Of a stretch of 64,000 nt of DNA, positions 1 to 10,629 are shown piece by piece (within the stretch, counting starts at the first letter, position 1; each line of letters opens with the position of its first letter). Under the pieces are notes generated by a model. The model was not told where the DNA came from. It searched no databases and saw nothing but the letters and a program-made list of their open reading frames with translations. Source of the DNA: Mesorhabditis belari (Eukaryota > Nematoda > Chromadorea > Rhabditida > Rhabditidae); the NCBI GenBank assembly GCA_958450365.1, contig CAUEEP010000731.1, positions 3,100,501 through 3,164,500 on the forward strand. The letters run 5' to 3'. The translations under genes were made by a program, and so were the position numbers.

Positions 1-372
1 AAAACATGTTAAGTAGTGACGCGTCATTATTAAGTTGCCAACCTAATATTAGGTGTGTGAAAAAGTAATCCACGTTTTTAATTTGGAATTTGGAAGCGTT
101 TTAAGGGGGGGGGGGGGGGGCAATCGTTGAGAGAAGATTTTTTTGCAAGAGGGTACTAATACATATGACCACCAGTGTATTTGGAAACGGAACCCATAAT
201 GCTTGTTCAGCAGCCAAAGCTTAGCTCTAGAAAATGGTCAAACAGATTTTTTAAAAACTTTATTTGTTTTTGAATTTAGACCCCATTTCTCACAGAGATA
301 GTTGCGACCAAAGACATCCCTGAAAGACCAGCAACTTAAAAATTGCAGGTGTTTCAATTTTGTTGTGTAAAT
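1..372. other. AT-rich DNA without a recognisable gene
   Basis: I see no coding signal here. There is a homopolymer G run at about 107-120 and otherwise unremarkable AT-rich sequence. The only open frame is short and overlaps the MITE that follows. Confidence 0.6.
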
Positions 373-609
373 ACACTACTGGACAATGAAATATGATATT
401 TGAAAAAAGATCGTCACTTTCGCGCGTCTGTAACTCCCTTATCTTTACCGTATTTCTAAATATTAATATTACCATTGTGTAGCCCTTGAAAAGAGCTTTC
501 AGAAAATGTATAACACTAATAGTTTAAACTCAAAGACAAGGGAATTACAGACGCGCGAAAGTGACGATCGTTTTTTCAAATATCATATTTCATTGTGCAG
601 TACTGTAGT
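373..609. mobile_element. MITE family F, copy 1 (terminal inverted repeats)
   Basis: The left end begins CTACTGGACAATGAAATATG, and its reverse complement recurs at the right end. The arms continue inward through GATCGTCACTTTCGCGCG and TCTGTAACTCCCTT. The unit is about 235 bp with no coding capacity. A second copy lies at about 53425-53645 in an intron of the carboxypeptidase gene, so this is a dispersed family and not a chance palindrome. Confidence 0.8.
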
Positions 610-1033
610 TATAGTAGAACAAAATTTTTTGTTTGTTGCTCTAGCTACAAATAGAGCTAATAGGGGTTTCTAGGGATTCTTTAGCTTTCTTTAGCTATAG
701 AGTTTCTATAGATTGAGGGTATTGTTGAAATGTTGAAAATGAAATGTTCAAATTATGTAAATCCGCATTTCTTATGCATTTACCTAATATATCAATATTT
801 TTAAAGCTTTAAAAAAAGCTTATCTTTGCTTTATCTTTGCTTTATCTTTTATAGCTTTTAGATATAGAAGAAATTCTTATAGAAGAGGTTTTAGCTTACC
901 TTTTCTTTATCTTTCTCTTTCTTTTATAGTTATAATCGATTTTTAAAGTTAAAATCGAAGTTAAAATAGATATTTCTGGAATAGTTTTGTGTTTGTTTTG
1001 AATAGTTTTTGAAAGAGTCTGTCAACTTAAAAG
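610..1033. other. AT-rich non-coding stretch
   Basis: No convincing exon is visible. Short degenerate runs of AGCTTT/TAGCTTTC-type words occur, of the kind also seen at 31.9-32.1 kb. Confidence 0.5.
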
Positions 1034-1257
1034 CTAGCTTTGACCAGAGCCTTGACTAGAGCCTTGACCAGAGACTTGACCAGAGACTTGACCAGAGCCT
1101 TGACTAGAGCCTTGACCAGAGACTTGACCAGAGACTTGACCAGAGACTTGACCAGAGCCTTGACTAGAGCCTTGACCAGAGACTTGACCAGAGCCTTGAC
1201 CAGAGCCTTGACTAGAGCCTTGACCAGAGACTTGACCAGAGCCTTGACTAGAGCCTT
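1034..1257. repeat. 12-bp minisatellite (CTTGACCAGAGC type)
   Basis: About 18 tandem copies of a 12-bp unit alternate between CTTGACCAGAGC, CTTGACCAGAGA and CTTGACTAGAGC. Because 12 is a multiple of three, ORFs stay open on both strands as Leu-Thr-Arg-Ala-like and Ala-Leu-Val-Lys-like repeats. I regard these as artefacts. Confidence 0.9.
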
Positions 1258-1406
1258 TTCTTCCGGAAAACTCACATTTCTCCTATCGTTATCTGCATCG
1301 ATTGCATGGATGATCGTTGATTTCATTTCAAGCATTCTTTTTCAAGCATTCAAGCATTCAAGAAAAGAAAATTTAGTGAATTCTCGGAGACGATATTGTA
1401 AAAGCG

Positions 1407-1478
1407 TATTATAGAAATATCGTATTATAGAAATATCGTATTATAGAAATATCGTATTATAGAAATAGCGTACTATAG
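1407..1478. repeat. Short tandem repeat, 16-18 bp unit (TATAGAAATATCGTAT)
   Basis: Four to five imperfect copies of a unit containing TATAGAAATATCGTAT lie in AT-rich DNA. Confidence 0.8.
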
Positions 1479-1590
1479 AAATATAGATGTAAAAGCTCTA
1501 TGCGTTTCAGTAAAAAAAAATTTTTCATTTCCTCGAAAAAAATAAAATATTTTTATGTTCATATAAAATGAAATAAGGAAAGAGAGAGGG

Positions 1591-1653
1591 AAATTCGGCC
1601 ACCAAATAACCAAATAACCAAAAAGAGCCGTTATTTGGTGGCCGAATTGCGTG
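1591..1653. repeat. Perfect hairpin, 19-bp arms
   Basis: AATTCGGCCACCAAATAAC is followed about 22 bases later by its exact reverse complement. The copy is local and I did not find another in the window. Confidence 0.8.
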
Positions 1654-1811
1654 CGCTCTTTTTTTTCTCTTTTCAGACAGACAAAAAGCGTACTTTAGAA
1701 AACGGCAACAATGCTCTACAAGTTACTCATTATCTAAAATAATTTAGATAAAGCTGAAGTTCAAAACCCTCAAAATCGTCAAAAAAAGAAAGTTTTCCCA
1801 TGAAATGACCC

Positions 1812-2150
1812 CAAATGCTCTACAAGTTACTACAAGTTACTACAAGTTACTACAAGTTACTACAAGTTACTACAAGTCATTACAAGTCATTACAAATCAT
1901 TACAAGTCATTACAAGTCATTACAAGTCATTACAAGTCATTACAAGTTACTACAAGTCATTACAAGTCATTACAAGTCATTACAAGTTACTACAAGTCAT
2001 TACAAGTCATTACAAGTCATTACAAGTCATTACAAGTCATTACAAGTCATTACAAGTTACTACAAGTCATTACAAGTCATTACAAGTCATTACAAGTTAC
2101 TACAAGTCATTACAAGTCATTACAAGTCATTACAAGTCATTACAAGTTAC
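1812..2150. repeat. 10-bp minisatellite (TACAAGTCAT/TACAAGTTAC)
   Basis: About 34 uninterrupted 10-bp units are present in two variants, TACAAGTTAC and TACAAGTCAT. The TTAC variant predominates at the left edge and recurs sporadically further in. The long YKSLQVITSH-type ORFs here are by-products. Confidence 0.95.
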
Positions 2151-2473
2151 TCATTTCTATTCAAAGCTTGCATTAAAATCAAGCGAAAAGAAAAGAAAAG
2201 CAATAAAGAAAGATCTAGCAGCAGTTTTACTGTTAGAATGGTAGTCTTGGTTTCTTTTTTTCTCTTTAAATCATTTTCTCTACCGTAATCTTATCTATTT
2301 ATCTAATCTATTCATTTTTTGCTTTTCTTTCAATGAAAAGAGAAAGAGGAAAAGTTTTAGGAAAACGAATCGAACTGTACATTGAACTGTTTTGGAAAAC
2401 GAATACTCAGAGTTTTAGGAAAAAAGAATCGAACGAATCGAACTGCTGAGTAGCTATACTTTAAAGAAAACTC

Positions 2474-3332
2474 ACATTTTTACGAAAATCAAAAGTCTTC
2501 TGCAGTTGGCCGATCGCTTTGGCTAATTTCGGATTGCCTTGTGAACGAAACGATAGAAATGGAGGTGGAGGGAGGGACGGGGAAGTGGCGGCGACAAGAG
2601 AGCCAAGTGATGGAGGGAACGGTGGCGTTGCATCTGGATTCAATTCATTAGCAACTCATAATTCCTAAACAAACTAGGTATGGTTCTTTTTTCGCAAACA
2701 TATTTTCAGGCAACTCGAGTGCTTTTCGTTTTGTGCACCGAGAAAAACCGGCTGGCACAGCACTCGACGAAAGTTGGCGTCGCAAAAAGCGAGTAAAATG
2801 ATTGACCGAGTTTAATGTGCCAGCTAGGGTGGGTTTCTGATTTTTATGAAAAGAGGAAGATGAAATGGCTTAAACTTTGTGAGTGAGTGGGCTAAATATG
2901 TAACGAATCGAACTGCTGAGTAGCTATACTTTAAAGAAACTCATATTTTTAAATATGTAAATATGGGTAATTTTTGAAATTTTCGGCTCGATTCGAGTGA
3001 TGGCTTGAAAATTTTTTGTTTGAATTTGTAAGCACACATCTTCAAAAGCGCACTCTCTCCGGTGCAGTTGGAACCAGGGGAGATCAAAAAAAATCCGTGC
3101 AGCCTACGGCACTCGAACCCGAGACCATTCGCCTAGCGGGCAACGGTGCTAACCATTAGACCACAAGGGAGACGATCGCCCCCTGTGGCAGGGGGCTTAA
3201 GTGTGCATTAAGATGAAAAAAAATGATGGAAAAAGAGGCTAAAAGTACACAAAAATCATAGCGTTTACCGATTTGGATTTTTGGCGTCTGTGCGAGTTGT
3301 CTGGGTGAGCGAACAGACGGAACTTCCAACAT
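2474..3332 (-). CDS. Doubtful minus-strand gene, two proline-rich exons
   Basis: I do not recognise this protein. A possible first exon at 3332-3269 starts at an ATG two bases after a TTTGCTAG acceptor-like site, encodes 21 residues (MLEVPSVRSP at its start) and ends at a GTAAAC donor in phase 1. A possible second exon at about 2651-2474 opens in matching phase after an ATGAG acceptor, is rich in proline and serine, then reads GNPKLAKAIGQLQK and ends at a clean GTGAGT donor. No later exon could be assigned. The tRNA-like repeat lies in the intron. The acceptor is weak, so the exons may be unrelated or fortuitous. Both donors and the non-repetitive composition argue for some coding function. 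Confidence 0.3.
3093..3176 (-). repeat. tRNA-like (SINE-like) element, copy 1
   Basis: On the minus strand the sequence reads TGGTCTAATGGTTAGCAC (A-box-like) and, about 25 bases later, GGGTTCGAGTGCC (B-box-like). A run of eight T that could terminate polymerase III follows about 10 bases further on. Stem pairing is imperfect, so I treat it as a tRNA-derived repeat and not a working tRNA. A sister copy lies at 32181-32257. Confidence 0.6.
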
Positions 3333-3487
3333 TTCTAGCAAATTTTAACTTTACAAAAGTTTTCATATAAATTACACAATAGAACATAAAAATTCAGTGG
3401 ATTTTTGGCAAAAATTTGGCGAATTTTCGAGAAATTATGAAAATTTCATGAGTTTTTATGGCTTTGAGAAGGTTTTTAGTTTTTTAA

Positions 3488-3960
3488 AAAAAGCGCTATA
3501 ATCGAAAAGGTTTAAAACGGTGACGTCAAATTTCTAACAACCCCAAAAAACCTGTTCAACTCTTATATCAAAAAGAAATTGCTTGCCTTCTTGATGTTAC
3601 AAAAGCGCTATAATCGAAAAGGTTTAAAACAGTGACATCAAATTTGTTTTTATTTTCTAACAACCCAAAAAACCAAGCCCGTTCAACCCTTATATCAAAA
3701 AGAATTCCTTGTCTTCTTGATGTTACATGAAAGAGAAGAAAGAGTTTCTTAAAGAAGTTAAATAATTAATCGATAAAAAGAGTGACTTTTTATTGATTTG
3801 AGAAGGGATATAGTTTAAAGAAAAGCGCTATAATAGAAAAGGTTTAAAAAAGAGCTGTCAAATTTCTTTTTAATCTTTAACAACCCAAAAAACCAAGCCC
3901 GTTCAACCCTTATATCAAAAAGAATTCCTTGCCTTCTTGATGCTACATAAAAGAGAAGAA
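3488..3960. repeat. Three direct copies of a ~115-bp sequence
   Basis: Each copy starts AAAAGCGCTATAAT.GAAAAGG and runs through CAACCC.AAAAACC, then TTATATCAAAAAG and CTTGCCTTCTTGATG. Copies begin near 3488, 3600 and 3829. The last two share a longer downstream tail (GAGAAGAAAGAGTTT). No coding sequence is seen. Confidence 0.8.
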
Positions 3961-4107
3961 AGAGTTTTTTTTGCTTTAAAAGAAGTTAAATATTTAATCG
4001 ATATAAAGAGTGCTTAAAATGAGTCTCTAAAGATATTCAGCTATATTCAGTAATATTCAGTTAACCAACATTCAGTTAACCAACAGTTAATATTCAATTC
4101 AGTTAAC

Positions 4108-4420
4108 CAACTTTTTCGGGTTTTATTTAAAACAATAGAATCGGCGCCAAATAGAAAACATTTAAAAGAGATCCAGTAAAACAGTATCACACAAATTTTA
4201 AGCGCTAATTCCATCTATGAATATTAACCTTTTTAAAAAACTCTTTTCACCCATCATTTAGCCAAGAAAGCCAGGGATTTTCTTTCTTTTGATCTAAAAC
4301 TTGAATTAACTTAGTTTTAACTTGCTTTTTTTGGATTATAAGAAATTTGACCGATCTCTTTTAAATGTTTTCTATTTGGTGCCGATTCTATTGTTTTAAA
4401 TAAATCCCGAAAAAGTTCGA
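4108..4420. mobile_element. Foldback element with ~65-bp arms
   Basis: The left arm (4111-4180) contains AACAATAGAATCGGCGCCAA and ATAGAAAACATTTAAAAGAG. The right arm (about 4350-4418) is its near-perfect reverse complement. The loop is about 170 bp and non-coding. It is probably a MITE; no second copy was found. Confidence 0.75.
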
Positions 4421-4610
4421 TTGTAAATTTTTAGATTTTAAAATTTACATGAAGCCTAAAGAAAAGCTATTTAGCTAAACAATTGGTTGAAGTACCTTTT
4501 TTTTTGCAAATGTCCCATCTGTTTGTCTTTTGGGTGAAGGGAAATGAATGCATTTTTGAACAAACCCATCCTCTCCTTTTTGTTCAATTAATTCGAATAT
4601 CATTTATTTA

Positions 4611-4850
4611 TTGATGGGGGAGAAAGAAGAAGAAGGAAGAAGAAGAAGAAGGAAGAAGAAGAAGAAGGAAGAAGAAGAAAGAAGAAGAAAGAAGAAGGAA
4701 GAAGAAGAAGAAGAAGAAGAAGAAGAAAGAAGAACAACAAGAAGAACAAGAAGAACAACAAGAAGAACAAGAAGAAGAACAACAAGAAGAAGATGAAGAT
4801 GAAGGAGAAGAAGATGAAGGAGAAGAAGAAGAAGAAGAAGAAGACTTTGC
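4611..4850. repeat. GAA/GAAGAA purine tract
   Basis: A 240-bp polypurine run is built of GAA, GAAGAAG and AACAAGAAG words. It gives acidic/basic ORFs on plus and poly-Ser/Phe ORFs on minus. A 60-residue non-repetitive extension of one minus frame reaches 5024 but has no supporting signals. Confidence 0.9.
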
Positions 4851-5040
4851 GCAAGTAACTGAAAACAATTGTGTGGACAAATTTATGAAGAATTTACTCT
4901 TTAATCTGTAGAATCTTTTCCGTAGATAGGCCTCTGGATTGACAATGTTTTTCGAATAGTTTAAGTTGATTCGAAAAGTAGATTCTTCTGAAACAAAGCT
5001 TGAGTCGATCGGATGTTTGTACATCGAGATCTAGGCAGCC

Positions 5041-5600
5041 AAAGTTAAAGTCAAAGTTAAAGTCAAAGTCAAAGTCACAGTCAAAGTTAAAGTTATTTTT
5101 AGATTTACTTTAAAGTTCTACGATTTGATGGTATTCCGTGGAAAGGAGAAAGGTGTTTTTGATTGATTGATTGAAGGAGAAAGGATTTATTCCACCGAAC
5201 ATCAGCGATCATCAGCGCACAGTATTTTTGCACAAAAATTACCTAATTTCAAATCAAAATTTATCTCTGACGAATAGCCACTAAAAAGTTACCTAACTCT
5301 GAAAGCCTAAAAAATTGAAAAAGTATTGCGAAAATCCGTGCGCCTTCATTCTATTTCCCGTCCCAAATCATTTATTGTTTTGTAGTTTTGTAGCTTTTTA
5401 GCTGAGTATCTTATGTTAAAGCCTATATAATTCAATTGTTGTTCATTTGATGCGTTTTACTTTTTTTTGCTACTTTCCTTTCATCGTTTGAAAGTTTTCT
5501 CCTAATTAGGACGAAATTATTTCTGTTTTTTTTTTTTTTTATCGTCGCTTTTAATTCAATTGTCGATTTTGTGTTTAAAATTGCTCAAGTGAGAGGCCAA
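5041..5600. other. Gene-free stretch with a small AAAGTTAAAGTC repeat
   Basis: A short AAAGTTAAAGTC-type repeat occupies 5041-5093. The rest is AT-rich with homopolymer T runs and no exon that I can support. Confidence 0.5.
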
Positions 5601-5639
5601 AAATTTCGAGTCAGTCAGCTATTGAATAAAGTTGAAGTT

Positions 5640-6517
5640 GAAGTGAGTTGAAGTGAGATCAGATATCTCGAAACAAGAAATAACGTGTGAAGAAGTAACA
5701 AGTGAAGAAGTGAAGAACAAGTGAAGAAGTAACAAGTGAAGAAGTGAAGAACAAGTGAAGAAGTAGCAAGTGAAGAAGTGAAGAACAAGTGAAGAAGTAA
5801 CAAGTGAAGAAGTGAAGAACAAGTGAAGAAGTAGCAAGTGAAGAAGTGAAGAACAAGTGAAGAAGTGAAGAAGTGAAGAACAAGTGAAGAAGTAACAAGT
5901 GAAGAAGTGAAGAACAAGTGAAGAAGTAACAAGTGAAGAAGTGAAGAACAAGTGAAGAAGTAACAAGTGAAGAAGTGAAGAACAAGTGAAGAAGTGAAGA
6001 AGTGAAGAACAAGTGAAGAAGTAACAAGTGAAGAAGTGAAGAACAAGTGAAGAAGTGAAGAAGTGAAGAACAAGTGAAGAAGTAACAAGTGAAGAAGTGA
6101 AGAACAAGTGAAGAAGTAACAAGTGAAGAAGTGAAGAACAAGTGAAGAAGTAACAAGTGAAGAAGTGAAGAACAAGTGAAGAAGTAACAAGTGAAGAAGT
6201 GAAGAACAAGTGAAGAAGTAACAAGTGAAGAAGTGAAGAACAAGTGAAGAAGTGAAGAAGTGAAGAACAAGTGAAGAAGTAACAAGTGAAGAAGTGAAGA
6301 ACAAGTGAAGAAGTAACAAGTGAAGAAGTGAAGAACAAGTGAAGAAGTAACAAGTGAAGAAGTGAAGAACAAGTGAAGAAGTGAAGAAGTGAAGAACAAG
6401 TGAAGAAGTAACAAGTGAAGAAGTGAAGAACAAGTGAAGAAGTAACAAGTGAAGAAGTGAAGAACAAGTGAAGAAGTAACAAGTGAAGAAGTGAAGAACA
6501 AGTGAAGAAGTAACAAG
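5640..6517. repeat. ~880-bp satellite-like array, ~34-bp higher-order unit
   Basis: The array is made of AAGTGAAGAAGT words joined alternately by AAC and GAAGAAC, giving a higher-order period of about 34 bp. Local expansions carry an extra GAAGAAGT. All three minus frames remain open for 285-301 codons because no stop occurs in the unit. These ORFs are not genes. Confidence 0.95.
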
Positions 6518-7084
6518 CACGCAAAGAATATTTCTTTACATTATCATTACATTATTCAAAGCATTACTTTTTTTGTGTCGAAAATCCGTTAAATAAAACA
6601 TTCTATGCAAAGCTTAAGCTTAGCTACTGCAATGTTTACTATTTAAAATACAAAACCTCACCATAACTTTGAGGCTCTTCCAAGTAAAATCCCTTTCCAT
6701 TGTTCCTTTCCATTGTAGCTTTTTTTCTTTCTCTTTCCTCATTTTAAACCCGTTTTTTTTGTCACCAAATTTCACTAAAGACGGGTTTTAGTGAATGGAA
6801 AAAGAAATCAATTCCACCTTTTTTTTATGTGAAAGTTTAGCGGAAGATTGAAAAGGAAAAGCAAAAAAAAGCTATCAGTCACTCAAAAACATCAGCTCTG
6901 ATAAGAAGACTTTCAAAAATTTCCCTCTATTTTTTAATCTTTTCTTAAATTTTCTTCTTCTTTGCAACAAAATGATTGAAGACATTTAGGTGAATTACCC
7001 AAAAGTCATTCTATATAATTATTCTATACACTTTCAATATCATCAAAACTTTAAGAATCATCAAAACGTAGTCGGTCTTCTTGC

Positions 7085-7498
7085 ATTCTCTGATCCAAGA
7101 AGATATGTCATTTAAGAAGAAGATCCAAGAAGATTTCTTTTTTAAGAAGAAGATGCAAGAAGATATCTCATTTAAGAAGAAGATCCAAGAAGATTTCTCC
7201 TTTAAGAAGAAGATGTAAGAAGATTTCTCATTTAAGAAGGAGATCCAAGAAGATACATTCAAGAAGAAGATCCAAGAAGATACATTCAAGAAGAAGATCC
7301 AAGAAGATATCTCCTTTAAGAAGAAGATCCAAGAAGATATCTCCTTTAAGAAGAAGATCCAAGAAGATATCTCCTTTAAGAAGAAGATCCAAGAAGATAT
7401 CTCCTTTAAGAAGAAGATCCAAGAAGATTTCTCCTTTAAGAAGAAGATCCAAGAAGGTTTCTCCTTTAAGAAGAAGATCCAAGAAGATTTCTCCTTTA
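7085..7498. repeat. 30-bp minisatellite (AAGAAGAAGATCCAAGAAGA...)
   Basis: About 14 copies of a 30-bp unit, AAGAAGATCCAAGAAGATAT plus CTCCTTTAAG, are present. The right half is nearly homogeneous and the left half is diverged, with two shortened units ending in ACATTC. Confidence 0.95.
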
Positions 7499-7761
7499 AC
7501 GGTACCCATTTCATAGTCGATTAGAGATCTCTAATTCTTTTTTCATTCAAAGATTAGAATCATCTTTTAATCTTTATCGTTAAATGTTTTGCCTTTTGGT
7601 AAAATGATATTTTTCTCAATAGATCTCAAGGATTTGTGCTGAGGTGACTAATCCCGAAAAGTGTTAGTGTGCTAGACAAAAAAAACGCGACTTTCAACTC
7701 TAAAAGCTCATATAAAGTTGAGAGCTCTAATCAACTATCAAATTGACATCGTTAAAGGAGA

Positions 7762-8527
7762 TCATATCAAAATTCATCACCAGAAAATGCAAGAAGATCG
7801 ACTACGTTTTGGCCATTCTTCAATATTGAAAATGAATCCGGGTAATTACTCAAAACACTCGGTAAAATACGGTCCTTATCAAAAATAGATCCACTCTTTC
7901 TATGACTTCTCAACAATGACACAGCCTTATCCCTTTCCCTTCCCCTTTTCTTTGTTTCTTTTCTAAACATATCAAAATTCATCTCAAGAAAATGCAAGAA
8001 GATCGACCTTTTTTGGATATTCTGTAAGTGAATCCGGGTATAAAGCACTCTGTAAAATACTGTCCTTATCCTAAATATTGTCCTTATCCTAAATACTGTC
8101 CTTATCCTAGATACTGTCCTTATCCTAAATACTGTCCTTATCCTAAATATTGTCCTTATCCTAAATACTGTCCTTATCCTAAATACTGTCCTTATCCTAA
8201 ATATTGTCCTAAAAATAGATCCAATCTTTCTATTACTTCTCAACAATGACACAGCCTTGTCCCTTTCCCTTCCCCTTCCCTTTTTTCATTTCTAAACATC
8301 AAAATTCATCACCAGAACTCCATCTCCATTTCTAAACATATCAAAACTCATCTCCAGAAAATACAAGAAGATCGACGTTTTGGCTATTCTGAAAGTGAAT
8401 CCGGGTAATTCTAAAGCACTCTGCAAAATACTGTCCTTATCAAAAATGGATCCACTCTTTCCATCACTTCTCAACAATGACACACACTTGTCCCTTTCCC
8501 TTCCCTTTTTTTTCATTTCTAAACACA
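7762..8527. repeat. Three ~200-bp direct repeats, middle copy expanded
   Basis: The same succession appears three times, starting near 7765, 7970 and 8338. It reads ATATCAAAATTCATC, CAGAAAATGCAAGAAGATCG, AATCCGGGTAA, then CTGTCCTTATC and CTTCTCAACAATGACACA. The middle copy has grown by an internal 18-bp minisatellite. Confidence 0.85.
8046..8215. repeat. 18-bp minisatellite (TGTCCTTATCCTAAATAC)
   Basis: Nine copies of TGTCCTTATCCTAAATAC lie inside the middle ~200-bp repeat. The neighbouring copies hold only one such word, which marks this as a local expansion. Confidence 0.95.
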
Positions 8528-8789
8528 TCTGTGTTTACTCTCACATTTTTTTTTTCTTTTTTCTTTTTCTCTTTTCTCTTTTCTCTTTTCACTTTATGGT
8601 TTCTTTTCTATCGAAAAAAGGAGCGCTAAGCCCTGGCAAATACTCAATTTTCCAACAAAGATTTCTCGTCTACTTTCAATTCAAAAAAAAAACTTTTTAT
8701 TTAAATTGTTATAGATCTTTTTCTTAAAAGATTATTTAAATAAGTGAATTGTTAGTAAATTATTGGATTTAAGCAAAATTAGCGTTATC

Positions 8790-9010
8790 TATGCTATCCA
8801 TATATTAAATATATTAAATCTATCCTATCCATATATTAAATACATTAAATATATCTATCCATATATTAAATACATTAAATCTATCTATCCATATATTAAA
8901 TACACTAAATCTATCCTATCCATATATTAAATACATCAAATCTATCCTATCCATATATTAAATACATCAAATCTATCCTATCCATATATTAAATACATTA
9001 AATACATCAT
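8790..9010. repeat. ~29-bp minisatellite (ATCCATATATTAAATACAT)
   Basis: About eight imperfect copies of CTATCCATATATTAAATACA plus TTAAATCTATC are present. No coding potential is seen. Confidence 0.9.
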
Positions 9011-9237
9011 ATTGTGTTGTTTTTATCGACTCTTTTCATGTTTCTATGTATGAATTCATGTATTAATCTATGAATTAATGTATTAATCTCTATTTAGATA
9101 ATTCATTTGTATTAATCTTTATTTCATTTCCAGAATTCATCTTCAGAATAAATTATCTATCATCATTATTTCCGGAAATCTTTTTCTTAAAGTTTTTAAA
9201 AGTCGATTTTTCACGCGCTCAATCATCTATTTTCGAT

Positions 9238-9452
9238 TACTTTAAAACTACTTTTAAACTGCTTTTAAACTATTTTAAAACCACTTTAAAACTACTTTAA
9301 AAACTACTTTAAAAACTACTTTAAAACTGCTTTTAAACTACTTGTAAAGTGCTTTTAAACTCCTTTTAAACTACTTTTAAACTACTTTAAAACTGCTTTT
9401 AAACTGCTTTAAAAACTCCTTTAAAACTACTTTTAAACTACTTTTAAACTTA
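9238..9452. repeat. 11-12-bp repeat (CTACTTTTAAA)
   Basis: About 18 degenerate copies of CTACTTTTAAA or CTGCTTTTAAA are present. The remaining sequence to 9750 is AT-rich and carries a short AATTCTAGAATT palindrome pair. Confidence 0.9.
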
Positions 9453-9756
9453 ACATTTTTCAAGATAAAACAAATTTATATCATTAATCCCTTCCATAAC
9501 TCTATTTAATTCTTTCTTTTTTATTTATATCCACTTGATTAGATACTTAAATTCACTTCAAAACAGAGATTCTCAAGAATCTTTCCCTGCTTTGCCTGGA
9601 TAAAATCATTTTTAAAACAATTCTAGAATTGAAACAAATAAAATTGAAAACAATTCTAGAATTAAAACAATTAAAACTAGGTACCCGTAAAACATTGTTA
9701 CTATTTCAGATAAAAGCAATACTAAAAAAAGGCAACAAATGTCTTGCACAAGCATC

Positions 9757-10060
9757 TAAAGCTATCTATAGCTATCTATAGCTATCTATAGCTATCTATA
9801 GCTATCTATAGCTATCTAGAGCTATCTAGAGCTATCTGTAGCTATCTATAGCTATCTAGAGCTATCTATAGCTATATATAGCTATCTAGAGCTATCTATA
9901 GCTATCTAGAGCTATCTAGAGCTATCTAGAGCTATCTGTAGCTATCTAGAGCTATCTAGAGCTATCTATAGCTATATATAGCTATCTAGAGCTATCTATA
10001 GCTATCTAGAGCTATCTAGAGCTATCTAGAGCTATCTGTAGCTATCTAGAGCTATCTAAA
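9757..10060. repeat. 10-bp minisatellite (AGCTATCTAT/AGCTATCTAG)
   Basis: About 30 units of AGCTATCTAT, AGCTATCTAG and AGCTATCTGT are present. The order of variants is itself repeated (roughly 120-bp blocks), suggesting block duplication after the initial expansion. Confidence 0.95.
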
Positions 10061-10333
10061 GACCTTTTTTGTAATCTAAATGAACGAAATGTTGTTCTTT
10101 TCCTGTTCTCCCCAAATAAATTAGGCCAATCTTCATTCTTTTAAAGAAAAGTTATCCTTTTTACATAAACAAAAGTGCTTTTGAAAAAAAAAACATTCCA
10201 GGAAAGCTTAAAAAGATTGTACTTTGAATTGGAAAATGTTTAAAATTGTGAGATTGATTGTCTTGTTAATCTTTTTTCTGAAGTCAATCCCAAATGACAA
10301 CTGTTCTACCAAACTTGCCCCTTTTTCAGACTT

Positions 10334-10472
10334 TTTTTTATGTTCGTTTACTTCTTCTTTTTCCTTTTCTTTTACTTCTTCTTTTACTTCTTCTTTTTCT
10401 TTCTCTTTCTCTTTCTCTTTTTCTTCTTCTTTCTCTTTTTCTTTCTCTTTCTCTTTTTCTTTCTCTTTTTTC
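10334..10472. repeat. Polypyrimidine (CTTTTT/CTTTCT) tract
   Basis: About 140 bp of CTTTTT and CTTTCT words just precede the possible first exon of the next gene. Confidence 0.9.
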
Positions 10473-10629
10473 TAGAAGATTTTATTTAAAGTCATTTTTC
10501 AATTAGCTCAATGGGAAAGGGATTCTTTTTTTTGATCTTTTTCTGATCTTTTTTTGATCTTTTTATTGATTTAACTTTAATTTTTTGTAAATTTAGAGGC
10601 TTTACCCCTTTCAATTGAGTCTCAATGCA

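Noticed and set aside
1283..1345. Minus reading MLEMKSTIIHAIDADNDRRN with a GTGAGT donor as an exon
   Set aside because: Donor and composition are suggestive, but no acceptor or partner exon was found and it borders directly on a minisatellite.
1040..1414. Leu-Thr-Arg-Ala and Ala-Leu-Val-Lys ORFs
   Set aside because: They are frames of a 12-bp minisatellite on opposite strands.
4608..5024. 138-codon minus ORF with a 60-residue non-repetitive N-terminal part
   Set aside because: No acceptor, donor or family similarity; the larger part is the GAA tract. The N-terminal part may be chance in AT-rich DNA.
5615..6524. Three overlapping minus ORFs of 285-301 codons
   Set aside because: They read the 34-bp satellite-like array in all three frames. 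The unit has no stop codon, and there is no complexity or splice signal.
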